Shown piece after piece: positions 25,379 through 34,232 of a DNA stretch of 39,273 nt. How positions within the stretch are numbered: the first letter of the stretch is position 1; each line of letters begins with the position of its first letter. Origin of the DNA: Spirochaetaceae bacterium (GTDB lineage: Bacteria; Spirochaetota; Spirochaetia; SZUA-6; DRHE01). The position numbers were made by a program, and so were the translations under genes. The stretch is from contig CP070696.1 in NCBI GenBank assembly GCA_020353535.1, positions 4,408,486 through 4,447,758 of the forward strand, given 5' to 3'. Below the pieces are notes generated by a model, which was given only the letters and a program-made list of their open reading frames with translations, made no database searches and was not told where the DNA came from.

Positions 25379-27065
25379 AGATAGAAAGTTTAAGCGGACA
25401 CTGGGATTGAAGATCGCGCTCTGGATCAGTCTTCTTCTTATCGTCATTTTTGCCGTACTAACGGTCACAAACACGATCTATATGAGGTCCCTGATCGAGA
25501 CCAGGGAGCTGGAATCCTCGCGTACCCTGTCCAGCGCGGTCCTGGAGTCGATCCGTTATCCCATGCTTCTGGGGGATCAGGAGACGATCCAGAAACAGTT
25601 TGACAACATCAAGGCACAAAATCCGGACCTGATCATTCACCTGTTGGACGACAAGGGAACAATTAAACGAACCACGGAGAAGAGTCTGCTAGGTCAAAAA
25701 TCGGAAGCTCTGAATTTGGACAAGGCTCTGGCCGGAACGGAGAGCTCCGGTGTGGAAAGCGGCGGTCGTTGGGGCTATGCCATGTTTTCCGAGTTGAAAC
25801 CGATAGAGAATGAGGAGTCCTGCACCATGTGTCATGTGGCGGGGCAGTCCCTTCTGGGTGTTCTGCGGTTGGCCAAAGATTTCCGGCCCACTCAGCAGGC
25901 CATCCTTCAGTCGCAGCGCAGGAATATTATTGTCTCTCTTGTCAGTTTTGTTGTTACCGTCGTGGTGTTGATCATACTCGTCCGCGTCATGCATGGACCC
26001 CTGGCCACGGTGGTCAGGCTGACCAGAAAGATCGCCACCGGAGATCTCACCGAGACACTGGGGCTGAGACGAAAAGATGAGATTGGAGAGCTGGCCTTTG
26101 CCCTGGATCAGATGGTATTCAACCTTAGTGATATTGTGATGAGTATTCAGGACAGCTCCCGAAGTGTGGCCACCGCCAGTGGGGAGATCTCCCAAAACAC
26201 CAATCAGCTGGCCGAGGGAACCCAGGTTCAAGCCGCCACGCTTGAGGAGACCAGCACTTCGATAGAGGAGTTGAGTGCTTCGGTCGAACAGGTAGCCTAC
26301 CACGCCCAGTCCCAGACGGCCTCCGTGGAGGAAAACACCAGCAGTGTAGAGGATGTCAAGAATGCCGCCGATGAAGTATCCAAGACCCTGGAAAGCGTTA
26401 TGGCGGCGATCGGCAACATCTCGAAGAGCTCCGAGAGAATCACCGGCATTGTCAACGTAATCACCGATATCGCCAATCAGACCAACCTACTCGCCCTGAA
26501 TGCCTCTATTGAAGCGGCTCGCGCCGGTGAGCACGGACGGGGCTTCGCCGTAGTCGCCGACGAGGTTAGCAAGCTTGCCGAACGCAGTGCCACCTCGGCG
26601 AAGGAGATCGAGGAGCTAATCCGGGAGAGCGAGGGCAACGTCTCCGTCGGAAACGAGATGATCGGAAAACTGGCCCAGGCTATCCAGATGCAGATCGACG
26701 CCATCCGGGAGGTGTCCAAGGCTCTGGAAGACATCAGTGAGATGAGCCAGAATATATCCGCAGCCACGGAGGAGCAGTCCACGAACGCCAAGCACGTATC
26801 CAAGGCTATTGAAGACATCAACAGTGTGGTCCAGGAGTCCGCAGCATCCGCCGAAGCGGTATCCAGCGCTACCGAGCAGCTGGCCAATATGGCGCACCAG
26901 TTGAAAAGGCTGATCGCCCAGTTCAAGATAGAGCAGGGTAGAACGGTGAGCGAAGCGGTTCACAGCGACGAGGAGGAGATCATCCGGGAGCTCCCCGAAC
27001 CGGAGGCCTTTGAGATGGAGTTCGGGATTCAGGAAAAAAAGGAACAGCCGGTCAGCGGGACCTAG
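25365..27065 (+). CDS. Chemoreceptor with periplasmic CxxCH haem-type motif
   Basis: 566 residues, ATG preceded by AGGAGG (25351-25356). Membrane segments at about 13-36 and 187-209 enclose a periplasmic sensor of about 150 residues containing ENEESCTMCHVAG (Cys153, Cys156, His157), the c-type haem attachment motif. A HAMP domain follows (about 210-262), then the long signalling coiled coil with the conserved hairpin tip (IANQTNLLALNASIEAARAGE). It resembles the haem-c PAS-type sensors of Geobacter chemoreceptors and should sense redox state, oxygen or a small ligand. No C-terminal NWETF-type receptor tag is present. It sits between the J-domain gene and cheD, so it is probably the system's cognate receptor. 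Confidence 0.88.
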   Translation: MHSGEDRKFKRTLGLKIALWISLLLIVIFAVLTVTNTIYMRSLIETRELESSRTLSSAVLESIRYPMLLGDQETIQKQFDNIKAQNPDLIIHLLDDKGTIKRTTEKSLLGQKSEALNLDKALAGTESSGVESGGRWGYAMFSELKPIENEESCTMCHVAGQSLLGVLRLAKDFRPTQQAILQSQRRNIIVSLVSFVVTVVVLIILVRVMHGPLATVVRLTRKIATGDLTETLGLRRKDEIGELAFALDQMVFNLSDIVMSIQDSSRSVATASGEISQNTNQLAEGTQVQAATLEETSTSIEELSASVEQVAYHAQSQTASVEENTSSVEDVKNAADEVSKTLESVMAAIGNISKSSERITGIVNVITDIANQTNLLALNASIEAARAGEHGRGFAVVADEVSKLAERSATSAKEIEELIRESEGNVSVGNEMIGKLAQAIQMQIDAIREVSKALEDISEMSQNISAATEEQSTNAKHVSKAIEDINSVVQESAASAEAVSSATEQLANMAHQLKRLIAQFKIEQGRTVSEAVHSDEEEIIRELPEPEAFEMEFGIQEKKEQPVSGT

Positions 27066-27091
27066 GCTCAAGATGATCCTCCTCGGGATGG

Positions 27092-27622
27092 TTGCCGGTG
27101 GATGCTAGGGATGCCGCCCGTACGATCGTCGTGAAGATGGCCGAAATGGCGGCAGTCAGCTGTGACCCGGAGCATGCGGTCGTTCTGAAGACGACCCTCG
27201 GATCCTGTGTCGGGGTTATCCTGGCGGACAAGAACAAAACGATCGCCGGTCTGGCTCACATCATGCTCCCTAAGAGGATTGCAAACGACGAGGCTCTTGG
27301 CAAATACGCCGATACCGCCCTGCCTGCTTTGCTTGCCCGCATGAAGGAACAAAGACTGTCCGGCACTTTGCAGCTGGAGGCTTGGGTCATCGGCGGGGCC
27401 TGCATGTTCCAAATGGACGGAGGCGCTTCGATCAACGATATCGGAAATCGAAATATCGAAGCCGTACTGAAGACAATAGAGAAGCTCAACATCCCCGTTG
27501 TATACAGAGACACCGGCGGAAAACACGGACGCACGGTGATATACGACTGTCGGAGCGGGGAGGTGACGGTGAGGTCCCTGAAAAAATTCGAGGCGCATCA
27601 GAAGGATCGTACCGATGGCTAA
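27092..27622 (+). CDS. cheD: CheD receptor glutamine deamidase
   Basis: 176 residues if begun at the TTG at 27092; a GTG at 27098 is in better distance from GGGATGG (27085-27091). The family signature is present: KTTLGSCVGVIL with the catalytic Cys near residue 39, and GLAHIMLP with the catalytic His near residue 56, then WVIGGACMFQ and IGNRNIEAV. CheD deamidates glutamines on chemoreceptors and in CheC-containing systems binds CheC. Here the only CheC-like domain is the one fused to CheA, so that contact may occur on the kinase. Its end overlaps cheR by eight bases. Confidence 0.9.
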   Translation: MPVDARDAARTIVVKMAEMAAVSCDPEHAVVLKTTLGSCVGVILADKNKTIAGLAHIMLPKRIANDEALGKYADTALPALLARMKEQRLSGTLQLEAWVIGGACMFQMDGGASINDIGNRNIEAVLKTIEKLNIPVVYRDTGGKHGRTVIYDCRSGEVTVRSLKKFEAHQKDRTDG

Positions 27623-28484
27623 GATCGAGATCCCGAATTTTCCGGAACTGACGGACGATACCTTCAACCTGTTTCGCCGCTTGATCTATCAGGAAATGGG
27701 AATAAACATGCGGGACAGTAAAAAAATCCTGGTGGCCAACCGCTTACGCAAGCGAATCGTGGCCTTGAAGCTCGGCAGCTACGAGGAGTACTACCGGCTG
27801 CTAACCCGTTCGGAAAGCGCAGAGGAGGAACTGGGACACTTCTTCGATTCGATCAGTACCAACGAGACCTACTTCTACCGCGGGGACAATCAATTTTCGG
27901 CTTTGGAGAAGGTGATCCTGCCGGAGTTGTTCAAGCGCAGGCGGCGGCTGCACATCTGGAGTGCGGGCAGCTCCAGCGGGGAGGAGCCGTATACCATATA
28001 CATGGTAACGGCAGAGGCCGCCCGCAGCCTGCATTGGAGCGGAGAGATCGCCATTGTGGCTACGGACATCAATCAGGAGGTCATTGCCAGCGCCAGGCAG
28101 GGGGAGTATGGAAACCGTGCTTTGCGTGACCTGCCGCAGCGTTACATCGATACCTATTTCAAGAATCTTGACGGCGGGAGGTACCGAATCAAGGAGGATG
28201 TGAAGCGGCATGTCCTCTTTAATGTTCACAACCTCTTGAAAGATGAACCGCCGGGCAAGGGATTCGATGTCATTTTCTGCCGCAACGTTCTCATCTACTT
28301 CGACAGGCCCACCCAGCGCAAGCTGATCGACGGGAAATTTGCACCGGCCCTTGCCGCGGACGGCTACCTGTTTATCGGAAACTCGGAATCCCTGCTCGGA
28401 GAAAGCAAACGCTTCAAATACGCCCAGATCTTCAAGAGCCCGATCTATCGCCCAGTCGATGCTCGGAGGGAGGAGAACGTGTGA
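27615..28484 (+). CDS. cheR: CheR receptor methyltransferase
   Basis: 289 residues, normal length. The N-terminal helical domain (about 1-75) is followed by the SAM-binding domain: TNETYFYRGDNQF near residue 78, IWSAGSSSGEEPYTI near residue 117, ATDINQEVI near residue 152 and VIFCRNVLIYFDRPTQ near residue 217. It methylates glutamates on chemoreceptors to adapt the signal. It overlaps cheD at its start and cheB at its end (GTGA), showing translational coupling with its antagonist. No TPR or other fused domain. Confidence 0.93.
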   Translation: MAKIEIPNFPELTDDTFNLFRRLIYQEMGINMRDSKKILVANRLRKRIVALKLGSYEEYYRLLTRSESAEEELGHFFDSISTNETYFYRGDNQFSALEKVILPELFKRRRRLHIWSAGSSSGEEPYTIYMVTAEAARSLHWSGEIAIVATDINQEVIASARQGEYGNRALRDLPQRYIDTYFKNLDGGRYRIKEDVKRHVLFNVHNLLKDEPPGKGFDVIFCRNVLIYFDRPTQRKLIDGKFAPALAADGYLFIGNSESLLGESKRFKYAQIFKSPIYRPVDARREENV

Positions 28485-29554
28485 TTCGGGTCATGATCGT
28501 GGATGATTCCCCTCTAGCCCGCAAAGTGACCTCCGGGCTCCTTTCAGCGGATCCGGAGCTCACGGTGGCGTCCACGGCTCCGAGTGCGGAGATTGCCCTG
28601 AAAAAAATCGACCAGTCCGAACCGGATGTGATCACCATGGATCTGGAAATGCCCGGCATGGGAGGACTGGAGGCGATAAGGCGCATCATGCAGAGCAGGC
28701 CGATCCCCATAATCGTTCTCAGTGCCCACGCTCACGGAGGCGCGGAGATGACCCTGCAGGCTTTGGAACTGGGTGCGGTGGATTTCATCGCCAAGCCGGG
28801 GGGAAGAGATTCCGGAGGTATGGCTGAAATCGCCCCGCAGCTGATTGCAGCCGTAAAGCAGGCCGGCCGGATTCAGCTCACACGGCGCGTAGCCCCCAAA
28901 GCAGAAGAAATTTCAGCCCGAGAGAGGATCGTTCCGGTCGGATCGGAAGCCACCCTCAAATACAGGATCGTAGCCGTGGGAGCCTCAGCCGGAGGTCCGG
29001 CTGCTTTGAAGGAAATCTTTCTGAGAATTCCTGCGCATTTCCCGATCGGAATGGTGGTGGTGCAGCACATGCCCCCGGTTTTTACAGCCGCCTTCGCCAA
29101 GCGTTTGGATTCGCTGTGTCAGCTCCGGATTAAGGAAGCGGTACCGAATGACCTGGTTGAGCCCGGCCTGGTATTGATCGCACCGGGGGATCGACACATG
29201 AAGGTGCGCATCGAGGATCGCGCGGCCCGTGTCGATTTGAGCGGCGGGGAGCCGGTCAGCGGTCATCGCCCATCCGTCGATGTGCTGATCAGCTCCGTGG
29301 CCACCGCCTTCGGCTCCCGTGCGCTCGGGGTGATAATGACCGGCATGGGGACAGATGGGGCTAAAGGATTTGCGGATCTGAAGAGGCGGGGCGGCTACGT
29401 TGTTGCCCAGGACGAGGCTTCGTCGATAATATTCGGGATGAACCAGGCCGTGATCCGAAACGGGGATGCCGATGAAGTGGTCGCCCTGGATCGCATTGCC
29501 GGGCGGATCCTGCAGCTCTGCTCGGAGCCGGCAGTAAAGGAGAGTCGCCGATGA
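28481..29554 (+). CDS. cheB: CheB receptor methylesterase
   Basis: 357 residues from a GTG that overlaps the cheR stop. An N-terminal receiver domain (about 1-120) has MIVDDSP and the phosphorylated Asp in VITMDLEMPGMGG. After a linker the methylesterase domain has the catalytic Ser in VGASAGGP (near 170), the His in VVVQHMPPVFT (near 195) and the Asp in MTGMGTDGA (near 290). Activated by CheA, it removes methyl groups from receptors and deamidates glutamines. It overlaps the ComFB gene by four bases (ATGA). Confidence 0.94.
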   Translation: MIRVMIVDDSPLARKVTSGLLSADPELTVASTAPSAEIALKKIDQSEPDVITMDLEMPGMGGLEAIRRIMQSRPIPIIVLSAHAHGGAEMTLQALELGAVDFIAKPGGRDSGGMAEIAPQLIAAVKQAGRIQLTRRVAPKAEEISARERIVPVGSEATLKYRIVAVGASAGGPAALKEIFLRIPAHFPIGMVVVQHMPPVFTAAFAKRLDSLCQLRIKEAVPNDLVEPGLVLIAPGDRHMKVRIEDRAARVDLSGGEPVSGHRPSVDVLISSVATAFGSRALGVIMTGMGTDGAKGFADLKRRGGYVVAQDEASSIIFGMNQAVIRNGDADEVVALDRIAGRILQLCSEPAVKESRR

Positions 29555-29844
29555 GTTTGTACGATTTCTACAATCTCGACAATCTAAGAAACCGCAGTGC
29601 CGAAATTGTGTACGGAAGGATAGAGAGGTTCCTGGAACAGCACGAGGATTTTTGCCACTGCGAACAGTGCGTTCTGGATCTGCTGGCCTATGTTCTCAAT
29701 CACGTGACGCCGATGTACGGGACTTCGCTACTGGATCCCCTTTCCCCGAATCCCGACCGGGAGAAGAAGATCGATGTCGAGATCGACCTTGCACTCAAAG
29801 CGGGATCAAAGCGGGTTGCCGCTCACCCGAACCACGACAGCTGA
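29551..29844 (+). CDS. ComFB-domain protein at the end of the chemotaxis operon
   Basis: 97 residues starting at an ATGA overlap with cheB. The core reads VYGRIERFLEQHEDFCHCEQCVLDLLAYVLNHVTPMYGTS (written here across residues about 20-59), which has the ComFB layout: a helix, a paired-cysteine CxxC, a D-x2-A-x2-LN helix and a P-x-Y strand. ComFB was named for Bacillus competence, and ComFB proteins of cyanobacteria have been reported to bind cyclic di-GMP (recalled from the literature). Translational coupling to cheB makes a chemotaxis function likely, perhaps adjusting methylation to c-di-GMP. Ends five bases from a convergent gene, with no terminator seen. Confidence 0.75.
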   Translation: MSLYDFYNLDNLRNRSAEIVYGRIERFLEQHEDFCHCEQCVLDLLAYVLNHVTPMYGTSLLDPLSPNPDREKKIDVEIDLALKAGSKRVAAHPNHDS

Positions 29845-29848
29845 TGCT

Positions 29849-31093
29849 CTACCCTCTGCGATAATCCTCCCACCCTTCCGCGGCTTCTCCGCGGCGATTG
29901 CCCTCGGCTGCACAGACCGCCAGGCAACGGCCGCACATCCACTCATCGTAGAGGGTTTTGAGCTGTCCCCTATCATCACAACAGCTGCCGTTGTCGAACT
30001 GCAGGGATCCCTGCCAGAAGCGATGCTCCTGCTGGAGGAGACGCCGCGGATAGTCTCCCCGCGGGTCCGGTGAAGAGTTGGCCAGGGCACCGGAGGGACA
30101 GAAGGCCAGGCATTTGCCGCATCCCCGTTCCCCGCTTGCCGCGAGGTAGGTGCAGAATCTCTGGCTGTTCACCGCGGAGTCGATGACCGTGAAATCCGAC
30201 AGGTCGCGCAGCTTTTGTTGCCACATTGTCGAGAGGGACAGCACCTGGTCACCACCGTCGCCACCAGCGGAGGCGTTTTCGCTTTCGAAGATCACGACCG
30301 AGCGCAAGGGGCCGATCAGCCGCCTGACACCGCCCGCGACCACCTCGTCCCGAAACACGAGGCGGGATACCCCGAATTGAGCCAGTCCGGTCAGCACGGC
30401 GATGCTCTTCTGAGAGTAGTTTACCCCTTTGCAGACGCCGTGGGAGACTCCCTGCCGGGTCAGCGGGATCGCCTCTTTGGATATCTTTTCCACGGTACTG
30501 TTGTTCATGACCACCACGACCCGCTCGTTGCCGCTTAGATTCATCCCCAGCCTGGTGATCCCCCGGTCCAGCAGCTGGTTGCCCTGGCTCCAGGCCTGGC
30601 AGTATCCGTCCCAGGGTGCGAAGCTCTTGGTGCGCACGTAGCGATTGTAGGTAGAAAAGATCTCGTTGGAGAGGGGCAGCAGGGCGGAGATGATCCGCAC
30701 TCGGTTGTAGCACTTCCTTGCTTGCTCGAAAGGCTCGGACAGCTGGAAGATCGTAGCCCTGCCCGAGGCATCGGTCCGTTTCTTGCGGTTGCCGGCGTAA
30801 TACTCCCAGATCTCACGGAAGCCCGCCGGGAACACGCCGATCTTGGCGGGATTTCTCAAACCCTCCCACAGGTCGAAATCCGCGGAGCAGACAGCCACGG
30901 CCGCACGCACCGCCGGGCTTCCGTCGGAATCCTGCTCGAAGATGGTGTAGTCTTCCTTCCATTGGAACTCCGGTTGGGCGCTGAGATGCCGGATCTTCTC
31001 CTTGAGGAGCTCTTCCACGGAGTTTCTGGTGATGGCGGCGGATTCCGGCATGGTTGCACTTCCGGAGCCGGTCACGGTCGGGCGGCTGCTCAT
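29849..31093 (-). CDS. Iron-sulphur protein of unknown function
   Basis: 414 residues from the ATG at 31093, chosen because GGAGG lies seven bases upstream. The C-terminal third has two ferredoxin-like motifs: GCGKCLAFCPSGAL near residue 337 and MCGRCLAVCAAEG near residue 392. Each keeps only the last three cysteines of the usual CxxCxxCxxxC, so a more distant cysteine (for example RFC near 323, or the SCC pair near 373) must complete each cluster. The N-terminal 300 residues, including VVVVMNNSTVEKI and VSRLVFRDEV, resemble the non-Fe-S part of epoxyqueuosine-reductase or dehalogenase-like proteins only loosely. It has no signal peptide. I do not assign a reaction. Upstream on the same strand is the multicopper oxidase gene. 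Confidence 0.6.
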   Translation of the reverse strand: MSSRPTVTGSGSATMPESAAITRNSVEELLKEKIRHLSAQPEFQWKEDYTIFEQDSDGSPAVRAAVAVCSADFDLWEGLRNPAKIGVFPAGFREIWEYYAGNRKKRTDASGRATIFQLSEPFEQARKCYNRVRIISALLPLSNEIFSTYNRYVRTKSFAPWDGYCQAWSQGNQLLDRGITRLGMNLSGNERVVVVMNNSTVEKISKEAIPLTRQGVSHGVCKGVNYSQKSIAVLTGLAQFGVSRLVFRDEVVAGGVRRLIGPLRSVVIFESENASAGGDGGDQVLSLSTMWQQKLRDLSDFTVIDSAVNSQRFCTYLAASGERGCGKCLAFCPSGALANSSPDPRGDYPRRLLQQEHRFWQGSLQFDNGSCCDDRGQLKTLYDEWMCGRCLAVCAAEGNRRGEAAEGWEDYRRG

Positions 31094-31205
31094 GTCGACC
31101 TCCATGTTGGATCGTTTATCATATCGTTTTCCCTTGGAGCGTGCCAAGAACCATGCCGGCTTTAAAGATGACAAGTCAGGACAAGGATCAGGTTTACAGC
31201 ACCCG

Positions 31206-32684
31206 TCAGGGAACAACTTCGAACTGACCCATCATGCCCTCATCCTCGTGCTCCAAGAGATGGCAGTGGTACATGTAGATGCCGGGGAACTCCCGGAAGG
31301 GGATGATGATGCGTACCCTGTCGCCCGGCCAGAGTAGCACCGTGTCCTTCCAGCCGCTTTCCCCGGAGGGCGGCGCTTTCCCATTGATGTCGAGGATCTG
31401 AAACTGTACCCCGTGCAGATGAAAGGAGTGGGGGATCTCCATCATCCCGGTAGGCGTGTTGAAAAGCTCCCAGACTTCCGTGCTTCCCGCTTGAACCTCC
31501 GCGTCTATGCGTCTCATGTCCATCTTTCTGCCGTTGATGGTCAAGCCCCCGCCACCCATCATGCCCATGCCACCCCGACCCATTGTCTCCAGGTCGAAGT
31601 GACGTGTTTTCCTTGCATTGGCTTCGGGAATCTTGGCAATCGAGGTCAATCGCTTGGGGATCGGATTCCCCGCTTTGCCGCTGTCCGATTGCTCGCTCTC
31701 CACCACGATCTTCAGCACCTCATCACGGAAACCCTGAAAGGTCTCGGTGATCAGGAACAGGGATTCCCCGGCCGTCCTGTTCTGCAGATCCACGAGAATT
31801 TCTGCCCGTTCTCCCGGGCTGAGGATCAGAGTGCTCATCCCTACGGGCTGTTTCAGGAACCCACCGTCACTGGCGATCTGGGCGAAGGAGCTATCATCGC
31901 TGAAGCTGAAGCGATAGATGCTCGAATTGGATCCGTTGAGCAGGCGGAAGCGCAGGAGCTCCTTTCCGACGGAGAGGGCGGGCTTGATGGCTCCGTTTAC
32001 CAGATAGGTGTCGCCGACCAAGCCGTGCATCAGATCCGGCATGGTAACACCGTAGGAGAAGGAGCCGTCAGCCTGGAAGCGGCGATCCTGGATCACCAGC
32101 GGAATGTCATTGCTGCCGTAGCTCTTCGGTATGCCGAGAGAATCGGAAGTCTCGTCCTCGATGATGATCAGCCCGGCAAGTCCCATGTACACCTGCCTGG
32201 CAGTGTGCCCCAGGGGATGGGGATGGTACCAGAGGGTGGCCGCCGGCTGATCCACGGTAAAGCGGGCTTCCCAGCCGGCGCCGGCCCGGATGCCCTGATG
32301 GGGTCCCCCGTCAGCCGGACCGGGCACCTCCATGCCGTGCCAGTGTACGGTGGTTGTTTCCTCCAGGCTGTTGTGCACACGAATGCGCACCTGGTCACCC
32401 CTGCGCAAGCGAAGCGTGGGGCCGAGGTACTCTCCGTTGTAGCCGTAGGTCGGGGTGTCCGTGTCTTGAAAAAGGATCCGGCTGCCCGTCTTTGCAGTGA
32501 GCTCATAAATGGTCTCTCCGCCCGCGCGTGTTCCGGTCATTAGCGGTGGAATGGGCAGTGGTTGGTCGAAGGCCTTCTGTACCGGTTCCAGGGCGGACAG
32601 GGGATAGGCGGCCAGTGCCAGGAAGCACAGCAGCAGTCCCCACGGGGGCATATTGCGATATCGTTCGGGGTTTGAATTTCTCAT
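31206..32684 (-). CDS. Multicopper oxidase (CueO/CotA type)
   Basis: 492 residues from the ATG at 32684, which gives a signal peptide with hydrophobic core WGLLLCFLALAAYPLSA; ATG at 32651 is possible too. No twin arginine is present. The copper-ligand sets are all there: HWHG near residue 118, WYHPH near residue 157, HSFHLHG near residue 415, and YHCHLLEHEDEGMM at the end with the type 1 copper Cys and His. A Met-rich stretch (RGGMGMMGGGGL) near residue 365 is like CueO, which oxidises Cu(I) to protect the periplasm. Laccase-type phenol oxidation is the alternative. It lies 112 bases upstream of the Fe-S protein gene and is divergent from the GH3 gene. Confidence 0.88.
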   Translation of the reverse strand: MRNSNPERYRNMPPWGLLLCFLALAAYPLSALEPVQKAFDQPLPIPPLMTGTRAGGETIYELTAKTGSRILFQDTDTPTYGYNGEYLGPTLRLRRGDQVRIRVHNSLEETTTVHWHGMEVPGPADGGPHQGIRAGAGWEARFTVDQPAATLWYHPHPLGHTARQVYMGLAGLIIIEDETSDSLGIPKSYGSNDIPLVIQDRRFQADGSFSYGVTMPDLMHGLVGDTYLVNGAIKPALSVGKELLRFRLLNGSNSSIYRFSFSDDSSFAQIASDGGFLKQPVGMSTLILSPGERAEILVDLQNRTAGESLFLITETFQGFRDEVLKIVVESEQSDSGKAGNPIPKRLTSIAKIPEANARKTRHFDLETMGRGGMGMMGGGGLTINGRKMDMRRIDAEVQAGSTEVWELFNTPTGMMEIPHSFHLHGVQFQILDINGKAPPSGESGWKDTVLLWPGDRVRIIIPFREFPGIYMYHCHLLEHEDEGMMGQFEVVP

Positions 32685-32861
32685 GGCATTAAGTTCGCAA
32701 TCCTGACTAATTAAATCAAGAAAAATACACTTCACTGAAAAACAACACATCCCTCTGCGGGCTTGAACCGAGAGGATCTCCAGTCATGGGCGAGCGGGTG
32801 GAGTACCGGGCCGGGCGTGTAGTTGACCGGAGCGCTCCCGGTGGGTACGCTGTGGTAAATC

Positions 32862-34079
32862 ATGACTCCCCCAACGCAAAAACCTGTTTCCGGTCGCCTA
32901 TTGCCGCCGAGCCTGGCCGTTCCTGCTGCATTTCTCGTCCTGGCGACTCTGGTCTCCTGTAGCACTACGGCGCAGAAGGTCACCTCCAAGCCAGAGCTCT
33001 TTGTAGAAACCGCGGTGCGGCGGCGCCGATCGCCGGAACTGGAAACACGGCTGGTGCGGAAGATCATGCGCACCATGACCCTCCATCAGAAGATCGGCCA
33101 GCGCTTTATCTGCTGGATCGAGGGGACGGAGGTTAGCGCGCAGGCTGCCGAGCTGGCGCGCCAGGGGGCGGCGGGGATTATCCTCTACCCGTGGAATATC
33201 GAAGATCCCGGGCAGGTACGGGAGCTGACCGCTTCGCTTCAGCGGGCGGCCCGGGAGAGCGATCCGCCCATAGGATTTTTCATCTCCGTCGATCAGGAGG
33301 GGGGCAGGGTGGCCGCCTTCCGATTCCGGGAGACCACCAAGCTGGCTCCGGCCTTCTACTGGGGACGTTATGAGGATCCCCGCTACGTCAAGGCGGTGGC
33401 CTATATCGTCGGGCGGGAGATCCGGGAGCTGGGCTGTAACATGAACTTCGCCCCGGTCCTGGATCTGTACGGGACGGCGGACGCCACCATCATAGGTGAT
33501 CGGTCGCTCGGGATCGATCCCCGGACGGTCGGCAAACTCGGGACTGCCTACCTGAAGGGGGCGCGCCAGGCCCAGATCATACCGGTAATCAAGCATTTCC
33601 CGGGGCACGGAAGCTCCACCGTCGATTCTCACGGTCGTCTGCCCGTGGTCGACATCCCGGAGGACCAGCTTCTGCAGCGGGATTTCATGCCCTTCCGTAT
33701 CGCCATTCAGGCCGGAGCCGAGGCTTTGATGACAGCCCATGTCCTGTTTCCCCAGATCGATCCGCAATATCCGGCAACCCTGTCCAAACGCGTTCTGCGG
33801 GATCTGCTCCGGGAGCGCTTCGGCTTCGAGGGAGTGATCGTCTCCGACGGGATGGCCATGGGTGCGTTGGCGGAGAACTTCACCGTCGCCGATACCCTCA
33901 AGCTCATGATCGAGGCCGGTCTGGATCTGATCCTGGTACACAGCCGCTACGACCTGGTGGAGCTGAAGCTGGAGATGCTTCGTCTTCTTTACAACGGTGA
34001 GATAACCGAGGCCCAGATCGATGAAGGGGTCGAACGGATCCTGAGACTCAAGCTCCGCTACGGACTGCTTGCCGATTGA
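32862..34079 (+). CDS. NagZ-like glycoside hydrolase family 3 lipoprotein
   Basis: 405 residues. A lipobox (LATLVSC, Cys33) ends the signal peptide, so the enzyme is membrane-anchored. The GH3 barrel shows SVDQEGGRVAAFR near residue 145, MNFAPVLDL near residue 198, KHFPGHGSSTVDSHG near residue 245 with the Asp/His acid-base dyad found in NagZ enzymes, and VIVSDGMAMGAL near residue 325 with the nucleophile Asp. NagZ enzymes remove beta-N-acetylglucosamine from muropeptides in wall recycling. E. coli NagZ is cytoplasmic; lipoprotein forms act outside. No C-terminal GH3 domain is present. The gene is alone on its strand, 180 bases from the divergent oxidase. Confidence 0.85.
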   Translation: MTPPTQKPVSGRLLPPSLAVPAAFLVLATLVSCSTTAQKVTSKPELFVETAVRRRRSPELETRLVRKIMRTMTLHQKIGQRFICWIEGTEVSAQAAELARQGAAGIILYPWNIEDPGQVRELTASLQRAARESDPPIGFFISVDQEGGRVAAFRFRETTKLAPAFYWGRYEDPRYVKAVAYIVGREIRELGCNMNFAPVLDLYGTADATIIGDRSLGIDPRTVGKLGTAYLKGARQAQIIPVIKHFPGHGSSTVDSHGRLPVVDIPEDQLLQRDFMPFRIAIQAGAEALMTAHVLFPQIDPQYPATLSKRVLRDLLRERFGFEGVIVSDGMAMGALAENFTVADTLKLMIEAGLDLILVHSRYDLVELKLEMLRLLYNGEITEAQIDEGVERILRLKLRYGLLAD

Positions 34080-34182
34080 GTCGCATACCAGAACCGAAAA
34101 GCAGGTCCTGCGCTCAACGGCGAACGAGCCACCACGAAATCGCGATCCGGCCCCGCATGCTCTGACCGAGCAATTCCCAAAT

Positions 34183-34211
34183 TTGCGGGCACGTTCCGCG
34201 TCCTCTATAAT
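34183..34211 (+). promoter_or_regulatory. Sigma-70-type promoter for small lipoprotein
   Basis: A perfect -10 TATAAT (34206-34211) is preceded after exactly 17 bases by TTGCGG (34183-34188), a -35 matching in the first three positions. AGGAG (34222-34226) and the ATG at 34233 follow directly, giving a leader of about 15 bases. Confidence 0.6.
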
Positions 34212-34232
34212 GAAAGAGATCAGGAGAATCTG

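Noticed and set aside
29878..29894. CCGCGG repeated around CTTCT, hairpin-like, near the end of the che operon
   Set aside because: It lies within the coding end of the Fe-S protein gene and has no T-run on either strand, so it is not a convincing terminator.
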